DNA of 64,000 nucleotides from Pycnopodia helianthoides (taxonomy: Eukaryota > Echinodermata > Asteroidea > Forcipulatida > Asteriidae), in assembly GCA_032158295.1 (NCBI GenBank), contig CM063243.1:15351635-15415634 (forward strand), given 5' to 3'. Below are positions 1 through 15,400 of the stretch, in pieces (positions within the stretch are counted from its first letter, which is position 1; each line of letters starts with the position of its first letter). Both the position numbers and the translations under genes were made by a program. The notes beneath the pieces are model-generated. The model was not told the origin of the DNA. It worked only from the letters and a program-made list of their open reading frames with translations, and did not search any database.

Positions 1-354
1 CGAAAAATCCATTGCATCCACAAACCCTCTTAATTCAAAAAAATAAAACATTACTGCACCACAGGGTCTTTTAATGCACTACAAAAAATGAGGCTTTGTC
101 TGAATCAATCAACTTCAGTGACAAAGTTGAAGAATGGGCCTTTCATAACAGAACATAGTGCATGAGAAGCACTCAAATAATGATGCGCTGTGTGGCTTTA
201 ATTGGTTAATCTTTGCAATAATCTTTTGTAGCAAAAGGCGACCACTAAAGTTAGCTGAGGCAAAATTGTACGTGCACTGCTTGAACTTGTATCTTGTCAA
301 ATTTCAGCAATGTGCTCTTTGTTTAGAGTAATCGTAAAAACTAAATGTACTTAC
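1..354 (-). other. Intron, incomplete
   Basis: Sequence after the last visible donor. I see no exon, RNA gene or repeat in it. Confidence 0.6.
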
Positions 355-412
355 CGTTTGTCTCGATGCTACTGCTTGCTGAATGTATTTCTGCTGAGCT
401 TCTCTCCGCAAC
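355..412 (-). CDS. PLCB1: PLCB exon: coiled-coil domain, last exon in window
   Basis: A 58-nt exon: [19 protein letters not shown], phase 0 out, resembling the ...IQEVVQYIKRLEEAQ region of the last helix. Acceptor TGTAAG, donor GTAAGT. The C-terminus, including any PDZ-binding tail, lies beyond the window. Confidence 0.85.
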
Positions 413-3400
413 CTTACATAAAAGACAAATATCAGGAAAAAAGGTTAACATCAGCTGCTGTTTAATGAAGACATTCATAGTCTGAATGGACTGCGCAAGT
501 TTTGGGTGCTTTTTAATCACTAGGCCTAGTTAAAGTGTGCAACTTTGTTTGACCCTATATTTAAGCAATAAATTTGAGAACCCCCAGTTCTGTATAAGCT
601 CAGAATTACATTGTTCATTTTGATGGGTAATAATTAAGTAATGTGAGGAAGACAGAAGACTAGTATTAACTATTTTTGCCATTCACTACTGTACATGTGC
701 TTTTATATCTTCTGACCCAAAGTCTTCTTAAAAAAAAAGATTTCCACAGGTACCGAAGATGGGACTCACATCCCTACAAACAAGCCACCTGGAGTTCAAC
801 ATGGTAACTACACATGTTTGCATTTTTTAATTCTTGGATTGGAAATCACAACTGAGGCAATTAATTTATTGAATGTTTTATTTAAACAACAGGGCAGCCT
901 CTTCAATAAAGGAGCTGCTTTCATTAGCGGCCCCCGTGTTAAAAGTTTAAGAAAATATAATTCAAGTAAACATAAAAATCAACGTACGTAACAGCAAGTC
1001 ATTAAACAAAATAAATATGGAAAACAATGAAACAGTTGAAACTTAAAAACAGTGTAAGACAAACAAATTAAACACAAAATGGCATTAAAGCAACAACATT
1101 TAAAACAGTTTAAGGAAGAACAAAAAACATTACATAAAACAAGGACAAGCAGCACTAAACAAAATGACAATGGTGTTTGTTGTAGTTAAACAAAGCAAAC
1201 ATGTAAGAAATCAAAATGTAGCACGAGATTAAATAAAAAGATAATTAAATGCATACTAATTGGTAATCTACTTACAAAGGAAAGGCCATGGATAGATAAC
1301 ATGAACAAAACTCCTTCGAAATGCACACGGTGGAGTTAAAATTACTTGATAGATTGGAACTGGAAAAAACATTTAGTACAGTTTCAAAAAGTATGGAGAA
1401 AGCTTTTGGAAAAGAATGCTCCAAACTTGATGTACTGACCTGTGGAGCTCCTGTTTATCTCCTCGTCGTTTACTCATCTGCTTCAAGTCCTCTGCATTCC
1501 TCTCATCAAGCCTCTTCCTTAATTCAACCTCTTCCCTGGAAACAAAACAATCAAAGAAACAAAGAGGCAATTAAAAAGAAAATCACAAATCTCCACTCAT
1601 GTTTAAGCCGGCCTGGGTATCGTCTTCTTGATCCTCCCAAGGGTTTCAAGACACCACTACAAAAATAAGAAACTGCACTTTGATCAAATTTTTATCATTA
1701 TTTCAATTATCATTTTCTAAATTTTTCCAGAAAATTTTCAACACTGACATGTCTGGATGCATGTGATGGTTATATGAAAGAGCTTGGTCTCTAATGGATT
1801 CAACCTACTTCTTGTGTTGCCCATCCAGCTTGGTCAGTTGCTTCTCATGAACAGCGACCATTAACTCCATCTGCAGTTCATACAGAATCTCAGCGTGCTC
1901 TTTCTTCAAGTCTTTCTCATTGGTATAATGCTTCCTGTAGAGCTCAATCAATGCATTCTCTTGGGCTGCTTCCTTCTTTAGGATCTTGAGGAGGGTCAAA
2001 AGGTAAGATATTGATAAGACATTGGTACATAGTGTTGCCAGAGGGGTGTCTGGGTGTCTTTTGGACACCCTGTTTTATCTGTCATTACGTGTAAATGTGT
2101 TGCAAGTGAACAATTTGGACACCCAGTTTTTAAATTTTCAGCAAATTTAGACACCCTTTTACCACATCCTGGCTAAAACCTTGAATTGGTAGGGAGGAAA
2201 GAACTTTTGTTTTGTTTTATTGCAGGCATCTTTGTTTACAGGTTTTCTCAGACCACTATTTATTTATTTTGAAAAAAATAAAATTAGCTCTTTACAAGCT
2301 GCTCATATCAACCAAAATGACCTGTGGTATGCAAACAAACGTTAATGGCCTCCGGTTCGGACCCTAGCAGAGTTAATTCAGCCTTTGAGAAAGACTCTTC
2401 TAGGGTTGAAATGTAAGGCCATTAACAATTGTTTGCATTTGTTATTTTAATAATTTATTTATTCAGGCTTTACACTAGAACAAGACAAACACAAAAGACA
2501 ATCAATAACAAACTGAAGTTCAAGAACTGCCAAAATCTCTAAAAGAGAAACCCCCTTACAAAAATTATATAAAAATACAATGTAAAAACATTTAAAATGT
2601 GATGACACAATAATTCCACAAAAGAGGCCAGCTACAGGGAAAACATACAGGAATAAAAACATAAACAAACAAGATATAATATGATTATATATAATAGTGT
2701 GATACACTGCTAAAAATGGTATTCTTGAAACAATAAACAAATCTTGTTTCAAGAAAACAATTCTTGTGTCACTCTCTAGAAAATTTGTCTGGGGGTGACA
2801 CAAGAAAAGTTTTTCTTGAAATAATTTGTTTTTCTTTTATCAAGAATACAATTTTTAGCAGTGTACCTAGTAGAATCAATGGCCTTCTCTCTTCAGGAAG
2901 AGAGTAAAAAACATTACAAATATACGGAAAATGAATGAATACAGAATATTTTAAAGGTGTTCTTTCTATGCTACAGGGATCAAGTTTGTACCGGAACTTT
3001 ACTTATTGGTTTTTGTATATTCTTGATGTAAGAAAACTGTTGGAGAAGAAAAAGGCAAGATGAGTTATATGCATGATGGATTCCTAACCATACCTCATTT
3101 TCTTTATCTCGTGTGAAAACCTCCAAGACTTCTTTGAATTGCTGTCTTAATTCTTCTAGGTTACTATACAGAGACAGGAAAGTCAACAAATTCTGTTAGG
3201 TTCAAGAATGGCCATGTCCAAATTAGGTGACTATAGCTACAGTTGAGGCCATTGGCAGCAGCATAAAACATTGCAGAAAAGATCTATTCAGCAATCAAGC
3301 AATAGCCACTGCTGAAGCCGTCAATTCGGTCACGGCCTATCAACCAACAAATATTTGACAAACATGTATAAACACCTTGTTGCGTACATGTTGTACACAT

Positions 3401-6400
3401 TCCCTTCAAATAACAGTATCTCAAGCTGTACTTTTTCCTGACAGAAGCTGTAGCCATCACAAGCTTTTTCAACTCCACTCAGTCAAGTCAATAGTTTAGC
3501 AGACAATATCTTGTGAAAATACGGATTATAATAACAAGAGCAGATACCTTATGGCTTGCATATCATCAGGGCCCAAAGTCACCACTGTAACAAAACTAGT
3601 ACAAAATACCCTGAAATTTTATAGGAAAGCATAATTTTAAAAAGCGTTCAACTTTAAATGCCGTTTTCTCCGTTTGCTACTTTTTAATGGTATCTATGCG
3701 TTTGTCAGTTCGTGGCATCAATGACAAAATTATTCCTACATATTTCTCAATACCCATCCCTTAAAAAAACACTTAAAAATAACTGACAAACATTATTTTA
3801 CTACTTACAGGCCTTTCTTGGCTGCTTTCTTGATCTGATCAGCCTGCTTCTTAGCGAGTGACTTATAAGCCTTATTGTGTGATTTACGTAGTTTGTTGAT
3901 TTCCTTCTCGTGGGTTTTCTTCAGTTTGCTCTGTTTCTTCTCCTCCTTCTTGATCAATTTTTCAAGCTCATAGTTCAGACGCTGAACAACTTTCTTGTAT
4001 TTCTAAGAATTGGAATCAAATCCAAAAGAAAAAGGAGCTTACTACAAATAACTGTTCTTCAAAAAATTGTTGACATTTTCATTAAATGAGGATGATGATT
4101 CCATTACAAACAAGCAAAACCATAAGTTATTTGTGAAAATTAACTCTCAAAGAAAAAATGGGAACATTTTATTTTAATACACGATTCTCCCCTGCTTTTA
4201 TTAAAAAAATGTGGGTCTGCATTAAGCCATTTCTGAGTTAGAATTAAACCAAGTCTGGTTCAGGGCAACCTCCAGATGAGCAAACCCTGGTACCACTGTG
4301 CCATACAAATTCATTCAAAATTGTGTGTGGGTGTTCGCCGTCTCTTACGTAACTATACAAAAGCTTGCCCCGAGTCATGCAACGTATAGCAACTGTCTTT
4401 TTAGTCTGAGGAATTCAAATTTAAGTGATAACTGAGCAAGTCATTGTACCAGACATTATTCAAATCTTAACGCGCAAATGGCTGATTTCCGAAACAAACT
4501 TTGCCATTTGATTCCTACTGTTACAAAATAATTAGTTTGGAGATTATTCAATATTAGCATTGCATGTTTCTACCAACCTTGTGCTGTTTAATGTCCTCTA
4601 GAGTAGCAGCTTGTATCTCCTCTGTAAGGTTACACCAAAAAGTTGAAGTATTAAACAACTGTTCTCTTAGTTTCCCATCTTCTTTCTGAAGAGCACTTTT
4701 TATAAGAAATCAGTTTATGGTGCATAAGTGCTTGTATTAAATTGTTTGAATCTCCTTAAAGGCGAAGTATACCTTTGGTTTTTGGGAACGTTTGATTGTT
4801 TTAATCCTACATAAATGTAGGTATATACATTAAAACTAACCTATGTAAATTTCAAAGGGTGGTCACGTTTTTGAAATATCGCAAAAATCTGCAGCGAGTA
4901 TGTCCACGCATAAAGAATAATCCCTAATAGAAATACACAATCTAAGAAACGTTTCTGACAGAAACATTTCTCAGATTCAAATGTTTGGGGATAAAAACTG
5001 ACATCTTTTTCCATATCAACGCTATTTTGAATTGAAATATTTCTCTAAAATGCTTTATACTATCGAAAGTTGCTGTACTTCTAACCAAGTAAGTTTTTAT
5101 TGCCATACATTTTTAGAGTGATTACCAATCGTATACCTTCCCTTTAAAGATTGTTGTTTTACAAAGTGGTTGTCCATTTCCCAGAGCAGGAACCAGAGTT
5201 ACATCAAAGCGAAAGTTTGACTGCTAACTAATACTAACTAGTGGTTTATTTCACTCTAACAGTAGTTTCTGAAAAACCAGAGCACCCAAATACCATAAGA
5301 TTATTTTGAGATGGGTTAGAATGGTTTCTGTTTTTTGCCAGGGTTTAAAATCAGAAGAATCAGTTGCACCACAAAGCATGATAGTCTTCACTCAGTCAAA
5401 AAAGAAACCAACCATCATAAATTTAAAAAGTTCACGGGTCCAGTATTCAACCCACTCAAAGTTTGGTTAGCAGTTGAACCTTTTTAGAACAACACTATGT
5501 TACAATTGAAAATGAATGAAAGATAAATATAGACCAGTGCTGTGCACGAAGGTGATATTTGTAGACACAAGAAAAAAAGCTATTGATTAAAGAATGACAG
5601 CAGTTTTATCAATAACAGAGAAACAAAATTAGTCAGTAATCGATATACAGATTGCACATTGTATACCATACAGTCATGCAAACTTCACGCCACTGCAATA
5701 TCATGCATAAATGCCACAGTGCAATAGTCTATACAGTTATCAATGATGCTGTAATGCGTAAGTTCAAGTTTTGTTCAATAAGAGACTCATTACTGACGGC
5801 CTGGCCTTCAGTCTTACATTAAACAATGTCACAATTACTTTTCTCAGACAATATAGTTTTAGATGCCAAATTTTACTTGAACGTGCATGCGAGCGTTTGG
5901 AGCAATTTTGTGAACTACAACGCAACTTTCTCATGCTCAAATTCGGGGCGACTGCACATCTAAAATTCTTGAATGGTTTAATTAGCACAAATACATTGGA
6001 TGGAATTAATGGTAAGACATAAATGTATCCCACAACTGCATTGCACTGCATTGATAACTGGGCAAATCTTCAGAAACTGACAACTATTTCAGGGCATGAA
6101 ACTCAAGTACATTTTGCTGTACATCAAGTATGAGTCATAATCCACTTCAGCACTATGCTTGTTAGAATTAATCACTAGAGTATTAGACTTCAAACATCAA
6201 TAACCCAAACACAATCTAACACAAAAATACAGAAGCTTAAGGATTGATAAGAAAAAATAAAGACCATCCAGATCTGTAAAGGAAAGCACAAGATTTAGTG
6301 ACTACCATAAGATGAAAAGAGAGGATGAAAACAGAGATGGAAATTAGAAGGTGTAAACACACCAGCAGAGGTATGACATTTTAAGTCTGACTACAAAAAA

Positions 6401-9400
6401 AACTACACAAAGAGGGTGTCCTTCCTCGCATGGTTTAACCCAGAATGTGAGTTAGTAGAAAGTGGACTCATCATGCTTCAGTGCTGCTCTACAATGGGAT
6501 TACGCTAGCCATGTTCACAAAGTAGAAGCCCGTTTGCTCAGTTCTTGCACTCTGAGCTACATAGCATAAGATAATCATAACAAAATGAGCCCCACAGGCA
6601 GCAAAGGACATAGCATTTACGTCTTCTACTAGCCTTGGTTACAAGGCTGTCTTGCGCTTTCCCTTGCCCGATAGCCCACGCACAGAGTCCGTAGGACGAT
6701 ACACACGAACACATACTGAGTCTACACATTGAATTCGTCAGGTTGTCCTGACGGACTCCATGCGTGGAATCAGTGTACTGAGTGTGATATCTATTTGTTT
6801 AAAAGTTCGCTTTTAAAGAAAAAAAATCACTAAAAAAGAATAGTCCTGGTGACCGTTTTTCAATAGAAAGAGTAATTCAGAAGACAACGAGAATCAGAGG
6901 AGAAAGATAACAACTGAATCAATATATTCATATAAATTGTTTTGTTAAATAAATCAAGTGAAAGTCACCATAGTTGTTTTCGGCAAGAAAAGAAGCAATA
7001 CACAGACTGGAAAGTTAAAATCTCAAAAGCAATGATAAAGGGAATTAAATCAATTGTTTTCCCGCTTCTAGCAAATTTCAAGGAAAGACTAAGATTGAGC
7101 GATTCCAGAAGAGCTGCCAAAAGGCAAGTTACAAACACAATTTGGATACATACCATTACCATGGCAACATAGTGATAACTAAGAATTGCACATCAAAATC
7201 ACAACAATTTGACTGCTGTCAAACACATTGCAGATTGTATGGTCTGTAGCAGCATGCAGAGTAACATTCAAACAGCAATTCTCAACACTACAACAAGTTG
7301 TATAATTTGGAGGAAATTGATAATTCTGGATCATTGCACCTTCAGAGGACATTTTAGAAATTACATGCTGGGTATCTTTGATGCTACACCAATCCCTACT
7401 CATGCAAATGCTGTGTGCTCAAAACTCATGGCTTAATCAACATGGGACGTTTGATCCACATTGGACAAAACACACCTGTTCTTTTACTCTAATTAGTACT
7501 CATTTTTCTTACCCCTTAAAGAGAAGCAAAGCTTACAGAATGTTAGTGTTAGACATACCACATAAAAAGATTTAGATTAAGTTTAAGATATGTTAACCAG
7601 TAAGCTACCACTAAAAACTTCCTTCAGTTTTCAGAAATGAAAATGCACAGAATTAGGTAATATTTCATCAAGCCAGGAGTTTTTAGCACAAGCAAGAAGC
7701 ATGTAAACTAAGATGCATGCTGCCACTACATGTGAACATGTTTTTAATGCACTGACCTGAACCCTACAGATTCAAGCCCAAGTAATAATAATTAAGTAAA
7801 ATCAAAGTGTTAGAAGTGATAAAGAGTTGACTGTCCTCATCAACCTACATTAAAAGATTCACTTTTTATCGAGGGTGAGGGTAGGGGTGCTGGAGAAGAA
7901 AGGTAGGAGTGTGGGAGGGGGGGCGGCTTCATGCACCCGTCAGTACCTGATTGACCCAAGTTGGGTGCACTAATGCTGCGGCTGTTCTGATTGAGAGGGG
8001 TGCTCATGGATTCCATCTGAAACTGGGCAGTGCCCAGAGATCTGGATCTGGGTATGGCCATTCCATCTGCTTAGAGGAGGCGGGGAGAAATTGAGGAGGA
8101 GAACAAATTTGAATGAAACACAACAAATGAGCGAAGTGCATTATATGTTGGTTGAAAACTCGACAAAGTCTGCTTTCCAAATGAGACTCTATTCTCAGTG
8201 AGCCTGCTTAGGTATGGGAGAGACAAAAACTCAAATCTCTCCAAAAATGATTCTGGGACCAACCTCATTGTACGTGAAATATCAAGACTCACAAGACCAG
8301 AAGATTCAACGTTTCCATTCAGCATATTTCATGCTATATCTCTCTCATATTAAGGAAGCTCACTTAAGCTAGGATGACGCTTCAACCGTTGTAACCTTTT
8401 CTGATCCATATACACATGCACTATAGTTGAAGTGCTGAACCCCAGGGGTAAGAATCATGTAAACCCCATGAATATTCATGAATTGCATCATAAGTACTCA
8501 TGAATGACAAGTGATAATGCTATCAGATGACAAATGTAACTTTGGCTCAATACCTTCGTATATGATTTCTTTCAATGGCAAATAAATATTCATGAAAACC
8601 CCCTGTAAATATTCATGAAAAAAAGACACCTCATTAATAATGACTGGATCATATTTCTAAATGATAAATGAATATGTAATCGCATGACAATTGTTTTTCT
8701 CTTGACATGACCTTACATTACACAATCTTCTGAAGTGAATTAATGATGATTCATGGACTATTTCCTTAGATATATTACGGTTGTCCCCATTCAAACCTGA
8801 AAACCCTTGTAATTATAAGGCAGAATACTGGTTGTTGTTCATCATGTTGTCCTAATTTGTTTTACAATTGTAAAAAATGGGGGGCATTTATCAAATGATA
8901 CAACTCCATCATGGAAAATATCCCACGATACGGCAGAAAGTTTCAAATAATACAAACTAGAAAGCAGAAAATGAGACTTACCGCCCAGCGAGGAGGCAGG
9001 AGTAAGTACGGCCATGCTATTCTGCATCTTAGAATTGGTTTTCAAACCATTCTGTTCAGTTATGGTGTTCTTACGGTAGGCCCCACCAGTGTTGGTGCTT
9101 GGGGCAGCTGGGGTGGATGAGGTAGCATCTGAGGGTTTACGTTCCGCATCAGCGATCTCCGGGGTCTCCTCCTCCTCCCCATTCTCTTGGTCCTTATGAA
9201 ACACAATTAAAAGAAGTTTTGTAGAAGCAAAGTGTGACTATTTTGCTGAGATTTTTGTTTGTTCTTCGGTTGCAAAAAATCCTATTTACAGCTCTCAGGT
9301 GATCCTTATAAAGCCATTAAGCAAACACTGTTGCTAAATACAAAAAATCTGCTTATTATAAATATTCAAAAAATCAAGCAGAAATATAATGTTATATATG

Positions 9401-12400
9401 ATGGAATTGACTGGATCCTGACAAATAAATTTGCTAAACACCTAAAATGTTATGTGTGCTAAAACTCCAATGTGAACACAGCTTTGCAAGTCAATTGAAT
9501 GAAATATATATCCCCAGGATAAGTAACCCGAGGATCCCATACCTGTGGCTTCTCTTGATCTTTGACCTTCACCTCCTCCTCCTCCTCCAGAGCCTTGAGC
9601 TGAGCCGCTCTCTTCTCCACCTTGGACTGATGGGCGATGGGGTTGGCCAGGGCATCGGCGAAGTTGATCAACCCCTCTGGAACGTAGTCTCGCACCTTAA
9701 TGTTGAGGAAGAGTGTGGGGAGCATCATGGGCTGGTTGGACTCATTGCACAGGAAGATGTGGCGGTACCCTAGAGGGAGAGTATCAATAGTTTTAAGGCA
9801 CAGTACACGTTTGGCAATGACTCTGAAAATTATTGGCAATAAAAACTTACTTGGTAAGAAGTACAGCAGCTTTAGGTAGTATAATGAATTTTGAGAAACT
9901 TTTAACTTCGAAGTACTACGGTTATGGAAAATATATCACTTTTTATTCCCCCAAATTTGAATCTGAGAAGCGTTTCTGACCTACTGTGTATTCCTATGGG
10001 GAATATTCTTCCTGTGTGGAAATATTCACTCGGGTTTTTTGGGAATATCTCAAAAGCGTGGCCACCTTTTGAAGTGAAATTTTCACAGGTTAGTTTGATT
10101 GTATGTACCTACATCTATATAGGATTAACACAATCAGTAGGCTCCAATTACCAAACGTATGCAGCACCTTTAAGGCAGTTATGGGGAAATACTTTTATGC
10201 CTATACAGGGGTGGACCTTGGATTGAACAGTAACTCCTGATTACATTCATCTACTCCAGAATATATGAAAGGTTGTGGATGAAATCTCACACAGTATGGA
10301 AAGCACTGAGCAAATGCTGCATCTTAGAACAAAAAGATTAACAAATAGTGTTCACAATTCCACACAATTCTGTACTTCCTTCAAATCAAATGAACATAAA
10401 GCAAGATTCTCCAGATATCTGACCTGGTCTGAGTGATTCCACTGGTAGAATTCTGTGTCCAACCAGCTTTCCATTGTCTTCAAACACTGCAATGCGAAGC
10501 ATGGCCAATTCAGGCATAATAACCTACATGGAGGAAAATGGATACTCTCTAAAAAATCTTTTACTCAATACAATTTCTTTCACAGAAAGCATAAACTATT
10601 AATTTTCCATCAACATAAGCATGTCATTTTTACGAAAACATTAGCATTTTTGTACTGTTATTAAACTACTCCCGTTATTTTTCCATGAAAATTACAGAAC
10701 CTGAAAAAATACAAACTGTGGCAGACCGTTAATATACATTTCCTCAAATATTTTCATCCTGGAATCTTGTAAGATGGTTTAAACACAATTTGCTTAAAAG
10801 AGGAATGTTGCCTTCGGATTGGGGGTTTGGGGCTATAAAAAGCACTTGTTTTGAAGTGAATATGGTTGGAAAGATATTTTAAATATTCCTCAAAATGGTG
10901 TGACTTTGTGTGTAGTTTAATGGCAGAGCACAGTCTGCTATAGAACCAAATTTTTGACTCCTCAAAATGGCAGACCGTATGTTCCGCTGGTTGTATTTCG
11001 AGAGGCAAACTTATGGTTTTAATCACTACTCCCTAATTACAGCACACAGTATGTGTTTTTGTGCATGAACACCTCTTGAAAAGCATAAGGAGCAATTCCA
11101 AACAGCAAATTTTTGAGAGATTTTAAGGCAATGTGCTCCTTTAAATTATAAAAATAGATCAGACCAATTGATCATATTTTTGACAGCATGAGGGCGCTTT
11201 CATCGGCGAATTTCCATCACAGTTACAGTTTTATCTTATTTTGACTGCCTGTATGTTGTATACTTGTATCAATGGCAAAGTAAATAATAATATTAATAAC
11301 AACGGGAAAAAACAGCTTGTTTTAGTTGTTTTGCATCACGTAAATTTGGTACACACACCCCTCACGTGGTAAAAAAAATACTGCAAATTAGTAGGCCCTC
11401 TTCAGCTGATGTACAACCTTGCCCTCCACAATGTATTCATGTACACCTGATAAAGTGAAATATGTCATGTACCTTTCTGAAGACAAAGGGATCACCATCG
11501 AAGACGGGATTGATGGAGTTTGAAGTGGATGACTTGGTCTTGTAGCGCCTACGCACTGTGTCTGCAGGAAGGCCAAACATGTCCACTTCTACGTATGTGT
11601 TGACCCTACGATCACTCAGGAATTGACCACTTATGATCTGACAGGGGGAAAGGATACCAGAGAGGGTTTGGGGCATCATTACTGATTCGTTAGCTGACAG
11701 AAGAAAGTTGTTAAGTAGGAAACAGTTCTTGTTCTTTTATTTACAGTCAATTTGGCCAAGTCCAAATTGGCTGCTGAGGATGTTGCATCCTATGCTTCAA
11801 TGCATGTCAATGTGGCAATCAAGTCGCTTTAACGTTCCTGAAGACCTTGATCAATCTTCACCTGAAGACCTTGATCAATCTTCGCCATTACTCTCAGACA
11901 AGAACACACTAACTCAACAATAGTTGTTTCTCATGTCAGCATGTCACATGAGACTAGAATACGCTTTAATGTAATTTTTAACCTTGTTTGATTACATGTA
12001 TTTGAAAGGAATAGACCTGGTTGACTATGGAACAAAATTACCCTCAGAGCTGAAACTAACATTATTTCAAAATGAGAAAAAAGCAGCAGGCATCCTCCAA
12101 ATACAGAAACTAAAGCCAGGCCACCTGACATCACTCAGAATAAAGAGCTACTCCTGAGAGTAAGAGCTGAATTCCAAATACTACATCCTCCATCAATACT
12201 CACTCTGACTTCTACTGTGGCTGCCACTACACCATCCATTGTCGACTCGGCAAACGGATCAAAAAGGCGATCTTTGCGTCTCATGAACTCTGGCTTGAGA
12301 ATGTAGCCAGTGCGGCCGTTAATCTCAAAATAACCCATGTTCAGCTGCATCGGAAGATCTACAAAACAAGGGGGTCATAAAGAGTTTAAACTTTATTATT

Positions 12401-15400
12401 TGATCATAATGTGTAATTACCAAAGCACATAAACTAAAGTCTTCTCTAAAACAATTACTTCTCTTATGGCAGCTGTGGCAATGACACAGGTTGCCAACAG
12501 AATTTAATTTATCAATACATTTATCTGTAGGTTACGTTTTTTTTCGTAGAAAGTGAGTTTTTCAATCATCTTTCATTCATTTTCTTTTTCAACATAGCAT
12601 TTCTCCTTCCTAGGTAGGTCACATTTATTCATATTTGGCCCTACATTTCCCTTGGATTGATAAGTTTCACAGATAGATGAGCTCACAAATCACTCCATTG
12701 TTTAAGTACTTAAAAAAGGACACATCAGTAAGATCAAAGGATCCTCAAAATTAAAAGGTTCTGCTAATAACACTTACCAAGTGTCTGGTAGTTTAACGCA
12801 ACCATCTGACATCCAACATTCCAGAAAATCTACATCAAATATCAATTTTAACAAACAATGTGAATAAAATTTAAGTAGATTACTTTGCTTTTTATAAAAG
12901 CATGATAATAACTGGACAAATTATTTGCAGAATGAGAGATACAAAATTGTTGTAATAGAGAAATGTGGTATGTTTGCACAGTCATTGGTATGGCACAACA
13001 GAACTAAGGATACATACAAGGCCTTCATTTTAATATTTAGAGGTGTATGGATAAAAAGTATAGAATCTAAAAAGCAAGATCTTTGGGCAGCCATCTTGTA
13101 TTCCACTCATTCAAATCAATGCGACAAAGGCTGTGCCCCAAGTGATGGTTTCAGCAGTGACTATGACCGGATCGCTGAAAATTCCTGTTCATCAACACTA
13201 CCGCTGCAGCCACTAGCCATAGCCATAGCCGAAGTCCAGGATTCAGATATGGCCCAAGTCTGGGCCCAATTTCATGGAGCTGCTTAAGCAAAAAATTTGC
13301 TTAAGCACGAAAATAGCTTGCTTATTTTACACATGTTACTGGCCAAAATTCCATGCCTTATACATTGCTTGTGACTGGTGTTTAGCTGTTGTTTACTTAG
13401 CATAACAATTGAGTGTAGTCTTGGCCGGTAGTCTGATTTTACTAAGCAAGGATTTTTTTGCTTAAGCAAAATTTTGTGCTTAAGCAGCTCCATGAAATTG
13501 GGCCCTGGATGGACATAATAGTCTGAATCTATTTTGCTGAAATGGGAGACAGTATTCACCATTACTCTAGAACACAGGAAACTTGACACAGAGGGTAGCA
13601 GCCAGGCAAATGTTTATTGCATGACAAGAGTCATTGCAGACGGTCAAGTTTAAGACCTGGGCCCGATACACCCCTTGCATAGGCTGCCATCACCGGGGAC
13701 AAACAATGGAAATGTGCACCTAATTATGCGTCACACACAACTCTCAACCAATGACAGGTCTTCCTTTGATCTCAGTGAGGGTGCTGTTTGAGCTTGTGAC
13801 ATCATATGCAAGGGGGGTCTATTTTCATAGACCTACTTAAGCAGAAAAAGTTGCCCCAAAATTTTCTGCTATGCAAAAAAAGCAGGGAACCGTTACAGAT
13901 GGTACATGTGGACAGGTATTTTGGCTGTTAACTTTATAATAATGTTTGTGTTCAGGTATTTGTTGTACTTGAAATCAGGTCCTATTGTTTATTCCTTTTA
14001 CCTGTGGCATGTAGTTGCCAGAGTCTACCCTTGCTCCTCTTGGGTAGATTCGGGAAAGTTGGCGTTTGTTGTAGCTGAAGAGTAAAAATCAAGGAACTTT
14101 TTTTCGGAAAAGCATTAAGCCAGGAAGAACGGTAACCTTCATTTTGTTAAATGCATTTTCTATTAAGTACAGGAAAGTCGCCTCAAGCAATGTGTCATCA
14201 GCTCATGACTATAAGGTCGTTAGTGCAGTTTGTATGGATTTCATAAAATTGCTTTTGCATATTTTGGAGCTCCTCGTAATTGGAGTTTATTGATCGTGAG
14301 TGGTCTCCAAAGTAACTGTTTGGCAAAAAAAAAAAACATTCATTTTCTAAGAGGTTGTGGATTTGGATTTATTTTTTCAAATATATACACATTTTTCATT
14401 TAATGTGAAATTGCAATTAAAGACATTACAGCACTCGGCCGGTGATGTGTACATGTACTGTATTAACCTGCAGGATAACCAAATTAAAGAACTACCAGTG
14501 AAAAAGGCAAAATGCAGATTCCAATCTCAGGGAATATCACACAGTTGGCTCTGCCTCAAGTCTCATGCAAGATATCTGAAACAAACACCATGGACCACAT
14601 TAAATTTTGAATGGGAACAATTAGAATGGAAATGAGTTGGTTTTTACCCATACAATGATAAGCAATGTATACTCAGTGCTTTCAGAGTCCCGTAGGGGAA
14701 ACAAAATCTACCAGCTACTCAACTGGGATTCGAACCCGTAACAAAGGATACTTTGTAAACTGGATGGGATTTTCCTTGACCCTATTCATTGCTGACGTCT
14801 CAACAAATGATGAGATCTCATAACTGCGATTCCTCTCTGAAAAGAAAAAGTACAAAGTTAAATTCAAGTTAAGCACTTCAAAATGTTGCCAAGTCTCGTT
14901 GAAATATTTACTTTAAAAAAGAACATAACAACCAAGATAACAACCAGTTGATTATATCTGATGTAACAAAAGACATCCTGTTGATTGAAGAGGTTGAGTT
15001 TGTTAACCATCACAAATACTGAACATACATAATTATATTAGGCCTAATACTTGATTCTTATATAGCGGACATATCTGAGCAGCTAGATCAAGCCACTTAA
15101 CAACATCATTATCCCTGTTCATCGGGCCTACTTAGACCATTCCTCAAACTTTCTCAACTCCCTGGGAAGCGTACAACCCCAATCTGCTCAAAATAGTGCT
15201 AAGGGGTTAATCCAACACAATACTGTCTCAGCCCTCTCAGGTTACCATTTATGCACCTGGGTTAAGAGAAGAGATTATGATTATCTGCCTTGCTCAAGGA
15301 CACAAGTGTCATGACCAGGAATTGAACCCAAATCCTGATGATGGAGCCATCAGCTTGAGTGCAATGTACTAGACCATGACACGCCACATATAAAGAAAGG

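Larger units (their letters stand above)
1985..3093 (-). other. Intron with two foldback elements
   Basis: Holds the inverted-repeat elements at 2330-2437 and 2703-2865, described separately. The rest is AT-rich and featureless. Confidence 0.7.
4622..7946 (-). other. Intron, 3.3 kb
   Basis: Holds the TIR element at 4756-5147 and the foldback at 5734-6060. About 6100-7900 shows small local palindromes (GTCAGGTTGTCCTGAC near 6737) but nothing I can name. Confidence 0.65.
12830..14001 (-). other. Intron with two MITEs
   Basis: Holds 13262-13505 and 13667-13821, described separately. About 13185-13260 is a decayed piece of the 46574 family. Confidence 0.65.

Noticed and set aside
5764..6051. 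Open frames on both strands at the same place
   Set aside because: Explained by the inverted-repeat element 5734-6060.
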